Part shown: positions 45,234 to 54,976 of the stretch, piece after piece
Layout of the letters: every line of letters begins with the position of its first letter
Position numbering within the stretch: the stretch's first letter is position 1
From: DSVQ01 sp964484765
GTDB taxonomy: Bacteria > Planctomycetota > Planctomycetia > Planctomycetales > Planctomycetaceae
Direction of reading: 5' to 3'
Length of the DNA: 64,000 bases
Assembly (NCBI GenBank): GCA_964484765.1
Contig: CAZAGI010000042.1
Span: 3,099 to 67,098 of the forward strand
Made by a program: the position numbers and the translations under genes
The notes under the pieces: model-generated
What the model saw: the letters and a program-made list of their open reading frames with translations, nothing else
What the model was told of the DNA's origin: nothing
Databases searched by the model: none

Positions 45234-48200
45234 TTACGGAACCGCTTTGAGCGCGACCGGCGAGTCGCCGATGAGGGAACTGCCGTTGCTCGTCACGCGC
45301 AGCTTCACATTCGGCACGGCAGTTTCGGCTTCAACTTTCGGCGTCATCACCACCAGCTTGAATTCATCCTGTTCACCGGGGACTTCCACCGGTTTCACTG
45401 TGTAACCGGCGGGAAGACCGTCGAGCGAGACCGTGACCGGCTGTGTAAAACCAACCGTGCGATTCAACTTGCCAACGACTGTGTGTTCGACGGCGCTCTT
45501 GGCAGCCAGCGTTGGTGCGTCGAGCGTTGGTGCCAACGCAATTTGCACGTCCACGCGAAAGGGCTGCGAAACCGCGCGGGCTGTCACCCGTTCGGAATAC
45601 GCATGGGCCACAGATTCCGCGACCAGTGCCATCTGCACCGTCTTCTCCGCAACATCCAGCGGCACCTGAAGGCTGACCGTTGGTTCCGCCACGTCCGCTT
45701 CGGTCATCTGTCCGGGAGCAACGGCGATCAAGGGCAGGTCGGGGGATTGTGGATTTCCCGGTTGACTCTTCCGTGTCGGTTCGGTGGATCGCAGCGTCCA
45801 ACGCACGGGTTGGCCTTGACTCGCTTTGCCCTCTGCTCGTGTGAGTTGCACCGGGATCGTGATCGTCGAACCCCGATACAGGACGGTCGGAATCGATTTC
45901 AATTCCAACCCGAGTCCCTGGGCTGGCAAGGGACCGATCGCCAGCGCATCGGCATAAAGCGGTGACAGCCCTTCGCCCGGAAGGATGGCCGCATGTTCGA
46001 CCGGTGGAGTCGCGGCGGTCGCCGTTCCGATGATTTTGACCAGCGGCGTTGTGGCCGTACTCGGTTTGGTGCGGCGCATGCGGACGAACAATCGGCCGGC
46101 GATTTTCTCTGCGACCGCGGGCGGATCGAGCGCGAGGCTGTCGTCGCCGCTGATCCGTAAGGCAATCGGTCCGTTGTAGCCGCTGCGCGTGACATTCAAC
46201 TCGATGAGGTTGGAACCGTTTTCCGCAACGTCGACCGTGCTGGTGTTGACCCGCAGCGAGAATTCCTGGCGACCACCGGGGATCACTTCAATGCGGTAGA
46301 CATTTCGCGGATCACCTGTGTGGAGCAGATCCCGCACACGGAGTTGCACGGCGGTCACTCCCGCCGGTGCAGTCCAGTCCAGAATCGGGTCGGACGTTTG
46401 CGGTTGATCGGAGGTCGCGGCGAGGATTTGACCTCCCGGTTCCGACAGCACAGAAAGCTCGCCATTGAGCGGGGACTGCAACGAATCGGTTTGCAAAACG
46501 AATCGATACGCTTTCCCGGCAGCAACCGGCAAGACATAACGATCCGTTTCGCCTTTTGCGGACAATCGGCCGTTGATGCCCAGCGGCGTCTGGGGGTCGG
46601 TCCCCAGCGGATCAGGCACGGTTTGTGGCGATGTGCCGTGCTCCAGAACTTCCTTTCCCCCTCCCAGACGCACAAACGGCCACGGTCCGACGGCACCGCT
46701 CGCGTCCGGCAGTTTCAGTAATCCGACAGTTGTATCGGGGGCCATCGGACTCGGCGCTTCCCATTTCGTTCCTGCTTCAAAGCCCGTGCCGATCGGTTCC
46801 ACGGCAACATTTCCGGTAGCGGCGGCGACAGCGGGGAAGGGGAGATCGATCAGTCGCAGATCACCCAGTTTCAACCGGAACGGCGTTCCTCCGGGTGCGC
46901 GATAGGCCAAGTCGTGGAGTTCCACGTAATACAATCCGTCAGTGGGCAGATGGAGTTCAATCCGGGCGTCACCGCGCAAGGTCGACTGTCCCCAGCGAAT
47001 CTGCAGGGGAGTGCCGGTCGCTGTTTTCAATTCGAGGACCGGGCTAGCTTGGCCGCCGAGCCGTCGGGATTCGAGATCGGCAACGATGCGCTGACCTTTC
47101 CGGCCCCGGAAATACGTCCGCAGTTCCTGACCGCCATTGAGCGTGCCGTAATACGCCGCCGGAAGTTCAGCGGGTTTATCCGCAGTCGCGGTTTGATATG
47201 GCTTGTGCGACAGGACATCGACTGCGAACGGCCGCGCGGCACTCAAGCCTTGCTCTGTTCGCACCCACAACGGATAGGTTGCCGGCAGCACATCGGCTGC
47301 GACGGTGACCTTCGCCGTGATGCGGTCTGCAGTGGGGGGGCCAGCAAGTTCGAACGTCACACCAGGAATCGGCACCTGGATGACCGATGTCGGCGAAAAA
47401 TTCTTGCCGACGATGACCAGATCGGTGGTGGTCCCGCGCTGCAAACCGGGCGGATCGATCGCCGCGATTTCCGGGACGGCCGTCGGCAATGGTTGATCTT
47501 CCTGCATCTTCTGTTCGGCATCAGCTCCCGCCACTTCTTTGAACAGCTTGGCGACTTCTTCCGCACTGAATGCCTGCTGAAAGATATTGAATTCATCGAC
47601 AACGCCGTCGAAGTATTCGATCGAGGCTTCACTCCGACCGATCGTCACCGGAAGGTTGTTGACAAGGCTGGCGACTTGCACATCGAGCGACCACGCTTCA
47701 GTTCCCTGCACAAAGCCGTTGGTGGCGTTGCGCGGCGTCAACGGCTTGCCGTTCGCGAAGAGTTGCATCCGGACGTCATCGGCGTCGGTGTCGGCATCGT
47801 TACCGGGGGCATCCGCCACTTGCCAGGTCGCCGTGAGATACACCAGTTTGCGGTAGGGCAGGGCTTCTTTCGCACTGAATTGTGCGACGCGGTAACCGGT
47901 GCCGTCATTGAAATATAACTGCACGAAGTCACTCTGAGTGACAAAATTGATGCCGTAATTCGTCAGCGACTTTCCGTCCTGGGCGCCGCGCTTGGCGAAG
48001 AGTCCATGCACCGCGGTATCGGTCGGGGCGTGCAGATTCACGCAAAACAGCGCGACTGTCGTGCCTGTCGGACAATCGACATCCGATGCATCGGCGATCT
48101 CGACGTAGTGCTGCTGTGCTGCGCTCAATTGCAGCGCGCGCTTGCCGCGCTGATTCCAGAATGGACTGGGCACGCGAGTGGGGTTATTGACCAGCGCTCC

Positions 48201-48362
48201 CGGATTCGGGGCTGCCCCGGCCGTGGCAGCATCGAGAGCGGGCCCCGATTCTTCGTCAAACGTGAAATCAACCGTGGCCCGCGATCGCAGGAGGGGAGCG
48301 TCTTGTGCCAATACCGGCGCGGTGCAGACAAACAGGGCAAACCAACTCCAGCAGCGAAGCAT
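45234..48362 (-). CDS. Large secreted LamG/IPT/pre-peptidase-type protein
   Basis: This 1042-residue planctomycete surface or periplasmic protein has a signal peptide (SWFALFVCTAPVLAQ). A LamG/concanavalin-like domain follows (about 25-270; FTFDEESG, EYFDGVVDEFNIFQQAFSAEEV), then an IPT/TIG-type fold (about 295-380; IDPPGLQRGTTTDLVIVGKNF) and a beta-rich pre-peptidase C-terminal type region (about 400-690; FRGRKGQRIVADLESRRLGG, RYVLPVAAGKAYRFVLQTDS). Ig-like beta domains continue to the end. Such proteins are often encoded near DUF1501/DUF1549 genes and are thought to bind carbohydrate or other surface ligands; activity is unknown. No catalytic motif is seen. Confidence 0.85.
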   Translation of the reverse strand: MLRCWSWFALFVCTAPVLAQDAPLLRSRATVDFTFDEESGPALDAATAGAAPNPGALVNNPTRVPSPFWNQRGKRALQLSAAQQHYVEIADASDVDCPTGTTVALFCVNLHAPTDTAVHGLFAKRGAQDGKSLTNYGINFVTQSDFVQLYFNDGTGYRVAQFSAKEALPYRKLVYLTATWQVADAPGNDADTDADDVRMQLFANGKPLTPRNATNGFVQGTEAWSLDVQVASLVNNLPVTIGRSEASIEYFDGVVDEFNIFQQAFSAEEVAKLFKEVAGADAEQKMQEDQPLPTAVPEIAAIDPPGLQRGTTTDLVIVGKNFSPTSVIQVPIPGVTFELAGPPTADRITAKVTVAADVLPATYPLWVRTEQGLSAARPFAVDVLSHKPYQTATADKPAELPAAYYGTLNGGQELRTYFRGRKGQRIVADLESRRLGGQASPVLELKTATGTPLQIRWGQSTLRGDARIELHLPTDGLYYVELHDLAYRAPGGTPFRLKLGDLRLIDLPFPAVAAATGNVAVEPIGTGFEAGTKWEAPSPMAPDTTVGLLKLPDASGAVGPWPFVRLGGGKEVLEHGTSPQTVPDPLGTDPQTPLGINGRLSAKGETDRYVLPVAAGKAYRFVLQTDSLQSPLNGELSVLSEPGGQILAATSDQPQTSDPILDWTAPAGVTAVQLRVRDLLHTGDPRNVYRIEVIPGGRQEFSLRVNTSTVDVAENGSNLIELNVTRSGYNGPIALRISGDDSLALDPPAVAEKIAGRLFVRMRRTKPSTATTPLVKIIGTATAATPPVEHAAILPGEGLSPLYADALAIGPLPAQGLGLELKSIPTVLYRGSTITIPVQLTRAEGKASQGQPVRWTLRSTEPTRKSQPGNPQSPDLPLIAVAPGQMTEADVAEPTVSLQVPLDVAEKTVQMALVAESVAHAYSERVTARAVSQPFRVDVQIALAPTLDAPTLAAKSAVEHTVVGKLNRTVGFTQPVTVSLDGLPAGYTVKPVEVPGEQDEFKLVVMTPKVEAETAVPNVKLRVTSNGSSLIGDSPVALKAVP

Positions 48363-48463
48363 CGGCGAGCATCCTCAGGGCGGTTGAAATCAGTGGGTGT
48401 CGATGCGTTGATTCTAGCGCCTGTACGAACCTGACGCGAGGGATCAAGGATCGTTCGGCCAGA

Positions 48464-49327
48464 TCAATACAGTGCCGTGCTCAATTTGCGGCGAAATTCG
48501 CTGGTGAGTTCCGACGCCGGGCCCAGCATGTCGAAGATCTTGAGCATGGTCGCTTTCGCATCGACGCCCGCCCCCAGTTTGTCCTTCTGGACCATTCCCA
48601 GCAGCAGTTCCAGCGCTTTACGGTGTTGCTGTGCCGCGGCGAGTGCATCGGCGTAGTGAATTTGCGCGCTGGTGTTGTTCGGCTCAGCCTCCGCCGCAAG
48701 CCGGGCTTGTTCCACGCCCCCGGTTTCCTGCGCCGACTGACGCACATCCAGCTCCGATTCGATGCGGGCACTGTCGGGGTCGAGGTCCACGTTCTTGCGC
48801 TTGAGTTCCTCCAGGACAGCCCGGCACTCATCGAACCGGTTTTGCAGCAGTAGAACCCGCGCAATCCGCGTGCGGATCATGTCGGCATCGGGTTCCAGTT
48901 GCAGCGCTTCACGATATTTCCCTTCTGCCGATCGCGGGTCGCTTTCTTCCAGCGCCGTTGCCTCCTGCAACAATAACTGAGCAGGGGAGGGCATCAGCGC
49001 ATCGATCCACTCGCGAATCTGAGCCTCGGGCAGTACCCCCATAAATTGATCGACCGGCTGACCATTCATGAAGGCGACGACAAAAGGAATGGACTGCACG
49101 CGAAACGCCGCGGCGAGTTGTTGTTCCTCGTCGGTGTTGACCTTTCCCAGCACAAACCGCCCGTTGTACTCGGCGGCGAGTTTCTCCAGCACCGGTGTGA
49201 GTTGCCGGCAAGGTCCGCACCACGGTGCCCACAGATCGAGCACCACGGGGACTTTCAGCGAGCGCTCGATCACGTCCTGTTGAAACTTCGCGGTGGTGAT
49301 GTCGATGACGAACGGAGACGCCGACAT
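48464..49327 (-). CDS. CnoX/YbbN-type thioredoxin-TPR protein
   Basis: This 287-residue protein has an N-terminal thioredoxin domain with an intact redox motif (WAPWCGPC, Cys37 and Cys40), followed by a C-terminal TPR-like helical region (from about residue 125). This is the CnoX (YbbN) architecture, a holdase that protects and passes oxidised proteins to chaperones. There is no leader, so it is cytoplasmic. ATG 49327 is best placed relative to GGAT; ATG 49333 and 49366 are in frame. The redoxin gene upstream on the same strand (49425-50771) lacks a CxxC, so this is the local redox-active partner. Confidence 0.9.
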   Translation of the reverse strand: MSASPFVIDITTAKFQQDVIERSLKVPVVLDLWAPWCGPCRQLTPVLEKLAAEYNGRFVLGKVNTDEEQQLAAAFRVQSIPFVVAFMNGQPVDQFMGVLPEAQIREWIDALMPSPAQLLLQEATALEESDPRSAEGKYREALQLEPDADMIRTRIARVLLLQNRFDECRAVLEELKRKNVDLDPDSARIESELDVRQSAQETGGVEQARLAAEAEPNNTSAQIHYADALAAAQQHRKALELLLGMVQKDKLGAGVDAKATMLKIFDMLGPASELTSEFRRKLSTALY

Positions 49328-49424
49328 GGTCATGATCCGAAAAAGGCCGCCCAATGAGCGAAACAAAAGAGGTTGTATCGAGGCGATGACTCAGCAGAGT
49401 TTCGCGGTCGGCAAACGGAGATCG

Positions 49425-50771
49425 CTATTTTTCGCGCTTGGATTCCAACTCACGTTTGAGGGCCGCCACGATGGCCGCGTCGAGTTGCTTCAGACCTTCA
49501 TCAGGTTGGATGTCATAATGGCCGACATGGTAATGCGTGATCACGCCGTCGTGACCGATCACAATCCACAAGGGCAGGGGACTCCCTAGCGCGCGGGGAT
49601 CACCAAACTTGGCGAGCAGCTTGCCGTCATCGGTGGCGATGGGGAAACTGAGGTTCATGAACTCCTGGAGTTTGCGAAACGAGCGGACGGCGGCGTTCGC
49701 TTCGCCCGGAGTCGCCAGCCGGGAATCGACCGCGACACCGACGATTTTTGCGCCCAGCTTCGCCCGGCGATGATACAGAAAATCGAGATAACCCACCTGG
49801 CCATAGGGCTCGATGAGCTTGTCGCCGTTGTAATCCCAGAAGTGGAGCACGGTCGTGTGACCTTGGAGTTCTGCGGCCTTGAGCGCGGAACCGGTAATCA
49901 ACCGCAGATCGGACAACGCGGCGGGTTGACCGACGAACTTTTGCGCCAGTCCCGATACGCCATCAAGCCGCCGCGATTGCTGGGCGAGATCGCGTTCGAG
50001 TGTCTCCACAAACCGAGCCCACATGGTGCCCGGTGCCGACTTCTTTAACTCGGGCAGGGCCGTAGCGGTGGCTTCCACCTGTTCCCGCGAGAGTTCTGCC
50101 GGGCGCGTTTCGCCGCTGCGGTTCAGTTGCGATTGCAAGGCGACGAGGGCCGCCGCGATCCCCTGTGTGCGTTCCGCTGCGGCGCCATCCAGCGATCGGG
50201 CATCAACCAAGGTCAGCGTTAACTCAAACGCATCGCCGCGGCCAAGGAATAATCGTTCCTGCAACTGGACCAGCAATCCTGTGGATGTCTCAATGGCAAG
50301 AGTCTGTCGCCGGGCGCGATCGAGCTCCGCTTCGAAAACCGTACAATCGCGGTCGGCAATCTTCTTTCCGCCGACACGGTGATAGCGGTCGCGGCCTTCG
50401 GTCCACTCGGCTTCGCCGGTCAGCCGCTCGGGAAACTCGAAGACCGGGTTGCGTAATCCCACGGTGTACAGGTTGCCGTCAAACTTGTGCCGGATGCGGA
50501 TGGGATTCGCGGAGGTGAGTGGCATCGCCCGCGTCCCGAAGCGTTCCGGCCAGGCCCACGCCCCTTCGTCATGGTCGTCGGTGAGAAAGGTCAGCGCGTT
50601 TTCGCCGTTGTCCTTCGAAGCCACGACGATGAGCGAAAACTTCTTTGATGACGGCGCGTCATTCTCGCGTGTTTCGGCGCGCTGCAGCGTGCCCGAGTAG
50701 TGCCATTCGACATTGGTCGGCACGCCTGTGAACACACTGCCTACGAGACTGATGACCCACCAGCACTGCAT
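49425..50771 (-). CDS. Exported TlpA-like redoxin lacking the CxxC motif
   Basis: This 448-residue protein starts with a hydrophobic leader (MQCWWVISLVGSVFTG). An N-terminal region of about 290 residues has no recognised family. The C-terminal thioredoxin-like fold begins near HTTVLHFWDYNGDKLIEPYG. At the spot where TlpA/AhpC proteins have WCGPC the sequence reads YNGDK, so no catalytic disulfide is possible there. The fold otherwise looks intact (AKIVGVAVDS, LWIVIGHDGVITHYHVG). It may bind substrates or a cofactor rather than act as an oxidoreductase. ATG 50771 has GGAG 10 bases upstream. Confidence 0.8.
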   Translation of the reverse strand: MQCWWVISLVGSVFTGVPTNVEWHYSGTLQRAETRENDAPSSKKFSLIVVASKDNGENALTFLTDDHDEGAWAWPERFGTRAMPLTSANPIRIRHKFDGNLYTVGLRNPVFEFPERLTGEAEWTEGRDRYHRVGGKKIADRDCTVFEAELDRARRQTLAIETSTGLLVQLQERLFLGRGDAFELTLTLVDARSLDGAAAERTQGIAAALVALQSQLNRSGETRPAELSREQVEATATALPELKKSAPGTMWARFVETLERDLAQQSRRLDGVSGLAQKFVGQPAALSDLRLITGSALKAAELQGHTTVLHFWDYNGDKLIEPYGQVGYLDFLYHRRAKLGAKIVGVAVDSRLATPGEANAAVRSFRKLQEFMNLSFPIATDDGKLLAKFGDPRALGSPLPLWIVIGHDGVITHYHVGHYDIQPDEGLKQLDAAIVAALKRELESKREK

Positions 50772-50984
50772 GTTTCGTGAACTCCCGGTCCCCGCGCGGA
50801 CAACTCCGTTGCCGAATGTGACACACATGCAGCATAACTGATTTGCCAGGCAATCTCAGCCTCACCGCAACATTTGTTGACACTGGCAGAGTTGATTCGT
50901 AGTGTAAAGACAATGCGTCAATGTCCGGGACTCGATCCCAAAAAAATCCTCGCCGCGCGGATGGCGTGGCGATCGAGGTGGGTT

Positions 50985-52127
50985 ATGCGTCGGTTGCCGA
51001 TCTTGGGGAGCGTGACCATCCTCTTGTGGATGTGGTGCGTCGCGGCTCCAGAGTCACGGGGGCAGGGGGCACCAGCAAAGCCGCCGGAACGAGGTCCGTT
51101 ACCCAACGCGAACGCCGGCGATCAGGTTCTGGTGAAACGCGAAGCAGCGCGATTGATCGGTCCGGAGAAATACCGCACACATCTGGCGTTGGAACCAGCG
51201 ATCAGCGTAACGCTCGCAGCGCCGTTCGACGGGGTGATTCGCCAGATCGCCCAAAAGACAAACAGCCAGGTCAAATCGCAACAGGAACTGGTCAGGCTCG
51301 AAAACACCCTGCAAAAGCTGCAGCTAACTCGTGCCCAGGCCGTTTTCAAAGTTGCGACGACCGAACAAAAACTGGCCGACAAGAAGGACGAAAATCAGGC
51401 GGCCCTGGCTCAGGCCAAGTTCGATGTCGCGAAGGCGGAACTCGATCTGGCTCAATACGCCGTCGACCAGGCATCCATTCGTTCACCGATCATCGGTGAA
51501 GTGATGCGCGTGCTGGTTTCGGAAGGGCAGTATGTACGGGCCGGCGATCCCATCATCGTCGTTGGCGACGTCTCTCGATTGAAAGTCGACATTCCGGTCG
51601 AACGGGCGCAGGTCGAAAAAGACAAGCCCTTCACGCTGAAAATCGAACAGGCGGAAATCGAAGGAAAAGTCGACGCGGTCCTACCCCTCGACGCGAAGTT
51701 CAACGCCCTGCGCGACCTGTTCGAATCCATCGCTTCCGCCACGGTGGTCATCGACAATGCGAACGGACGCTGGAAAGCCGGGCAAACAGTGTTCGTGCCG
51801 CTGATCCCGCGACATCCGGTCGTCGAAGTGCCCGCCAGCTCCGTGGCCAATTTGCCGGACGGCGAACGGCGGGTTCAATTGTTGCGCCAGTCGGTCGTTC
51901 GCGACCTTCCCGTCGTGCTGATGGGACCGATTGGAGCCAACCGTCTGTTTGTCAGCGGGGCATTCGCCGAGGGCGATGAGATCATCTACGAAACATCGCA
52001 CACCCTGCCCGACGGATTCGTGTTGCGCTCCGCCGCTGCCCCGGCAGGTGCAACCGGCAGCGGAAACACCTCCGGAAACAACTCGGGCAGTCCCGGGACA
52101 GTGAAACCTGGCGGTGCCGGGTTCTAA
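50985..52127 (+). CDS. Efflux-type membrane fusion protein (HlyD/RND adaptor family)
   Basis: This 380-residue periplasmic adaptor has an N-terminal membrane or signal segment (LPILGSVTILLWMWCVAA). The first lipoyl half is ISVTLAAPFDGVIRQIAQKT, followed by a coiled-coil hairpin (about 115-185, rich in Lys, Ala and Gln), the second half YAVDQASIRSPIIGEVM and a beta-barrel. The C-terminus is low-complexity Gly/Ser/Asn-rich. No transporter partner is adjacent, so it is an orphan adaptor here. ATG 50985 is favoured by GAGG 6 bases upstream; in-frame starts at 50913 and 50874 exist. Confidence 0.8.
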   Translation: MRRLPILGSVTILLWMWCVAAPESRGQGAPAKPPERGPLPNANAGDQVLVKREAARLIGPEKYRTHLALEPAISVTLAAPFDGVIRQIAQKTNSQVKSQQELVRLENTLQKLQLTRAQAVFKVATTEQKLADKKDENQAALAQAKFDVAKAELDLAQYAVDQASIRSPIIGEVMRVLVSEGQYVRAGDPIIVVGDVSRLKVDIPVERAQVEKDKPFTLKIEQAEIEGKVDAVLPLDAKFNALRDLFESIASATVVIDNANGRWKAGQTVFVPLIPRHPVVEVPASSVANLPDGERRVQLLRQSVVRDLPVVLMGPIGANRLFVSGAFAEGDEIIYETSHTLPDGFVLRSAAAPAGATGSGNTSGNNSGSPGTVKPGGAGF

Positions 52128-52361
52128 CCTGCCCCCGCCGGGCGTCGCTAGCCGGGGAAGTGCAGGGCGGTTCGGGGGTGTCGGTGATTGATGACGGAAT
52201 TGCAATCTCGTTTGATCCCGGTTACTGCCGTCAAGTTCCGGCAGACAGCGGGGGGCGAACCGAGTTATACTACCCTTCACGGGAATGGCGATCATCCCGT
52301 TTACGGGTGATCCGTAGACGGCGCGGGATGCCCGGCGGCCATCCATCGGGGGAGTGGAATC

Positions 52362-53903
52362 GTGGCGGAAGAGGAACTGATCGACGGTTATAAGGTGGTC
52401 GCGCAGATTGCCGCGAGCAGCAGTAGTTCCATTCTCGAAGTGATCGAGCCCGGATCCGCTCGGCACTTAGCGATGAAACTGCTGAACACCAAGCATCCCG
52501 ACTACAAGACGAATATCAAGACGCTCAAGCATGAGGCGGCTGTCGCTAAATCGCTGGATCACCCGAATATCGTGAAATTCGAGGGGTTTTCCACCAGCCG
52601 CGACAACACCTACATGCTGATGGAGTATTTCCGCGCGCCAAACGTCAAGTTGCAGTTGAAGAACAACACCTACAACGTGCACGTGCGGATGAAGAAGTTT
52701 ATGGAAGGGTTGTTGAGCGCTCTGCAACATGTGCACGAAAAGGGCTGGATCCATCGCGATCTGAAGCCGGAAAACGTGCTGATGAATAAGGTCGGTGAGG
52801 TCCGGCTGATCGATTTTTCGCTGGCGATCAAGCCCCGTTCCACACTGGGGAAATGGCTTGGCGGGAAACAGTCCTCGATTCAGGGCACCCGGATTTACAT
52901 CGCGCCGGAAACGATTCTCAAATACCCGCCGACGGTGCAAACCGACCTCTACAGCCTGGGGGCGACGCTCTTCGAAGTGCTCACGGGCCGGATCCCCTTC
53001 ACGGCCCCGACGCCCAATGAACTTTTGCAAAAACACCTGACGACCGAACCGCCCAAGCCGTCGGAAGTGAACCGGAACGTGACGCCGGAACTCGATGCCA
53101 TCATCGTCAAGCTGATGTCCAAAAAGCCGGCAAAACGCGGGGCGGATGTGAACGAGATTCTGACGGAAATCCGCCGCATTAATATCTTTAAGGAAGAGCC
53201 GCAGCCGCCCAAGGATGAAAATGCACCAATCAAATCCGGCGATCTGCTGCAGCAATTGGATGAGGTCAAACTCGACAGCCGCATGGATGCCCAGCGCAGT
53301 CAGATGATTGTCGAGAATCCCGATATCGCCGAGCAATTCGACGAACAGAGGCGTGATAAGCAAGCCAAACGCGAAGCCGAAAAAGCCCGCCGCATCGCCG
53401 CGTTGAAGAAAACAGAAAAGACGAAGGCCGACAACAAGGCCGGAAATAAGCCTCCATCCGCTCCGGTGGCAATGCCTCAGCAGCAGGGCTATCCTCCCGG
53501 ATATGGCATGCCGGGAATGATGCCGATGCCGGGGATGATGCCGCCGGCGGGATATTTTCCCGTGGCGCCGCAGCTATCGGGAATGCCGATGATGCCTGGT
53601 GCGCCGATGATGCCGGGCATGCCGCCCTATCCCGGTGCGCCGATGATGCCGATGGCGGGGCAAGTTCCGCCCGTGCCGGTGGCACAACCGCAGCGTCCTG
53701 CAGTTCCGCAACCGCCTGTTCCCGCCGCGCCGCAGCCACCGCGTCCGGCCGCGACGCAAGCGCCGGTCGCCAACCGGCCGGCTCCTCCGCAGCCGCAACG
53801 TCCCGCAGCACCCCCGCCAGCCGCGCGACCGGCTCCGCCACCACCACCGCCAGTCGCTGCCGAAGATCTCGATTATATGACTGAATTGCCGGACGTCCTT
53901 TAA
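52362..53903 (+). CDS. Ser/Thr protein kinase with altered motifs and Pro/Met/Gly-rich tail
   Basis: This 513-residue kinase has the conserved Lys39 (HLAMKLL) and catalytic HRDLKPEN (131-138). Its Gly-rich loop reads AASSSSSILEV instead of GxGxxG, and the DFG motif is DFS (151-153). An acidic/basic coiled stretch (about 300-365) leads into a tail of about 150 residues made of GMPGMMPMPGMMPP-like and PxPxPP repeats. No membrane helix is seen, so it is cytoplasmic. The altered loop and DFS make catalysis doubtful but not excluded. GTG 52362 has GGAG 8 bases upstream. Confidence 0.85.
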   Translation: MAEEELIDGYKVVAQIAASSSSSILEVIEPGSARHLAMKLLNTKHPDYKTNIKTLKHEAAVAKSLDHPNIVKFEGFSTSRDNTYMLMEYFRAPNVKLQLKNNTYNVHVRMKKFMEGLLSALQHVHEKGWIHRDLKPENVLMNKVGEVRLIDFSLAIKPRSTLGKWLGGKQSSIQGTRIYIAPETILKYPPTVQTDLYSLGATLFEVLTGRIPFTAPTPNELLQKHLTTEPPKPSEVNRNVTPELDAIIVKLMSKKPAKRGADVNEILTEIRRINIFKEEPQPPKDENAPIKSGDLLQQLDEVKLDSRMDAQRSQMIVENPDIAEQFDEQRRDKQAKREAEKARRIAALKKTEKTKADNKAGNKPPSAPVAMPQQQGYPPGYGMPGMMPMPGMMPPAGYFPVAPQLSGMPMMPGAPMMPGMPPYPGAPMMPMAGQVPPVPVAQPQRPAVPQPPVPAAPQPPRPAATQAPVANRPAPPQPQRPAAPPPAARPAPPPPPPVAAEDLDYMTELPDVL

Positions 53904-53992
53904 CCTGTCGTCCTGTCGCGGAGCGACTGGACTCACACAGAACGTCCACAACTGTTGTCCCCCCAACACCGTGCTGAAAGCAAAGCGCCACG

Positions 53993-54964
53993 ATGGCCCC
54001 GCAGTTTCAATTGCCGTTCGAAAAGCCGATTTACGAACTCGAAGACCAGCTCGAAAAACTCGAGAACCAACCGAATCCACCGCCGACCACGCTCGACGCC
54101 ATTCGCAACATGCGAACGGAAATCCAGCGGATGAAGCGCGATGTCTTCGATCGGCTCGACGCCTGGGAAACGGTCAAAGTGGCCCGGCATATCGAACGGC
54201 CGCAGACTCGCGATTACATCGAACTGATGTTCGACGACTTTCTCGAACTCCATGGCGATCGCGCTTATGGCGACGATCGCGCGATCGTCACGGGTTTCGC
54301 GCGGCTCGACGGTCAAAAAGTGATGGTCGTCGGTCAGCAGAAGGGGAAGACGCTCAAGGAACGTGAAAGCTGCTACTACGGCTGCGCGCATCCGGAAGGC
54401 TATCGCAAAGCGCTGCTGAAGATGGAACTCGCGGCGAAGCACAAGGTGCCCATCGTGTGTCTCATCGACACCCCGGGCGCTTATCCCGGCATCGGTGCCG
54501 AGGAACGCGGCCAGGCTTACACGATCGCCGTCAACTTGCGCGAGATGTCCGTCCTGCCGACGCCGATTGTCTGCGTGGTGATCGGTGAAGGGGGCTCTGG
54601 CGGTGCGCTGGGAATCGGAATCGGCGATTACGTCTCGATGTTGCAGTTCGGCTACTATTCGGTGATCAGTCCGGAAGGCTGCGCGGGCATTCTGTGGAAG
54701 AGCGTGAAGTTCGCCGACAAGGCCGCCCGCGCGCTGAAGTTCACCAGCAAAGATCTGCTCGCGATGGGCGTGATCGACGAGGTTGTTCCGGAGCCGCTCG
54801 GCGGTGCGCATCGTGATCATCGTCAAACGGCCGCAACGCTCAAGGCAACGTTTTCGCGCCAGTTGCGATCGCTCCAGGCGATGAGCACCGATGCGTTGCT
54901 CGAACACCGCTACCAGCGCTTCCGCAAGCTCGGCCAGTTCCTGGAACCCGCCGCCGCGGAGTAG
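53993..54964 (+). CDS. accA: Acetyl-CoA carboxylase carboxyltransferase subunit alpha
   Basis: This 323-residue subunit transfers CO2 from carboxybiotin to acetyl-CoA in the first step of fatty acid synthesis, together with AccD encoded elsewhere. Characteristic blocks are ARHIERPQTRDYIELMFDDF, ELHGDRAYGDDRAIV, LIDTPGAYPGIGAEERGQ, GEGGSGGALGIGIGD and SPEGCAGILWKS. Length is typical of bacterial AccA. It lies 89 bp after the kinase gene, with a small membrane protein directly downstream. Confidence 0.95.
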   Translation: MAPQFQLPFEKPIYELEDQLEKLENQPNPPPTTLDAIRNMRTEIQRMKRDVFDRLDAWETVKVARHIERPQTRDYIELMFDDFLELHGDRAYGDDRAIVTGFARLDGQKVMVVGQQKGKTLKERESCYYGCAHPEGYRKALLKMELAAKHKVPIVCLIDTPGAYPGIGAEERGQAYTIAVNLREMSVLPTPIVCVVIGEGGSGGALGIGIGDYVSMLQFGYYSVISPEGCAGILWKSVKFADKAARALKFTSKDLLAMGVIDEVVPEPLGGAHRDHRQTAATLKATFSRQLRSLQAMSTDALLEHRYQRFRKLGQFLEPAAAE

Positions 54965-54976
54965 GGTGGTGCGACG

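Noticed and set aside
46914..47918. Plus-strand frame opposite the LamG/IPT gene
   Set aside because: Antisense artefact; Arg/Asp-rich nonsense sequence.
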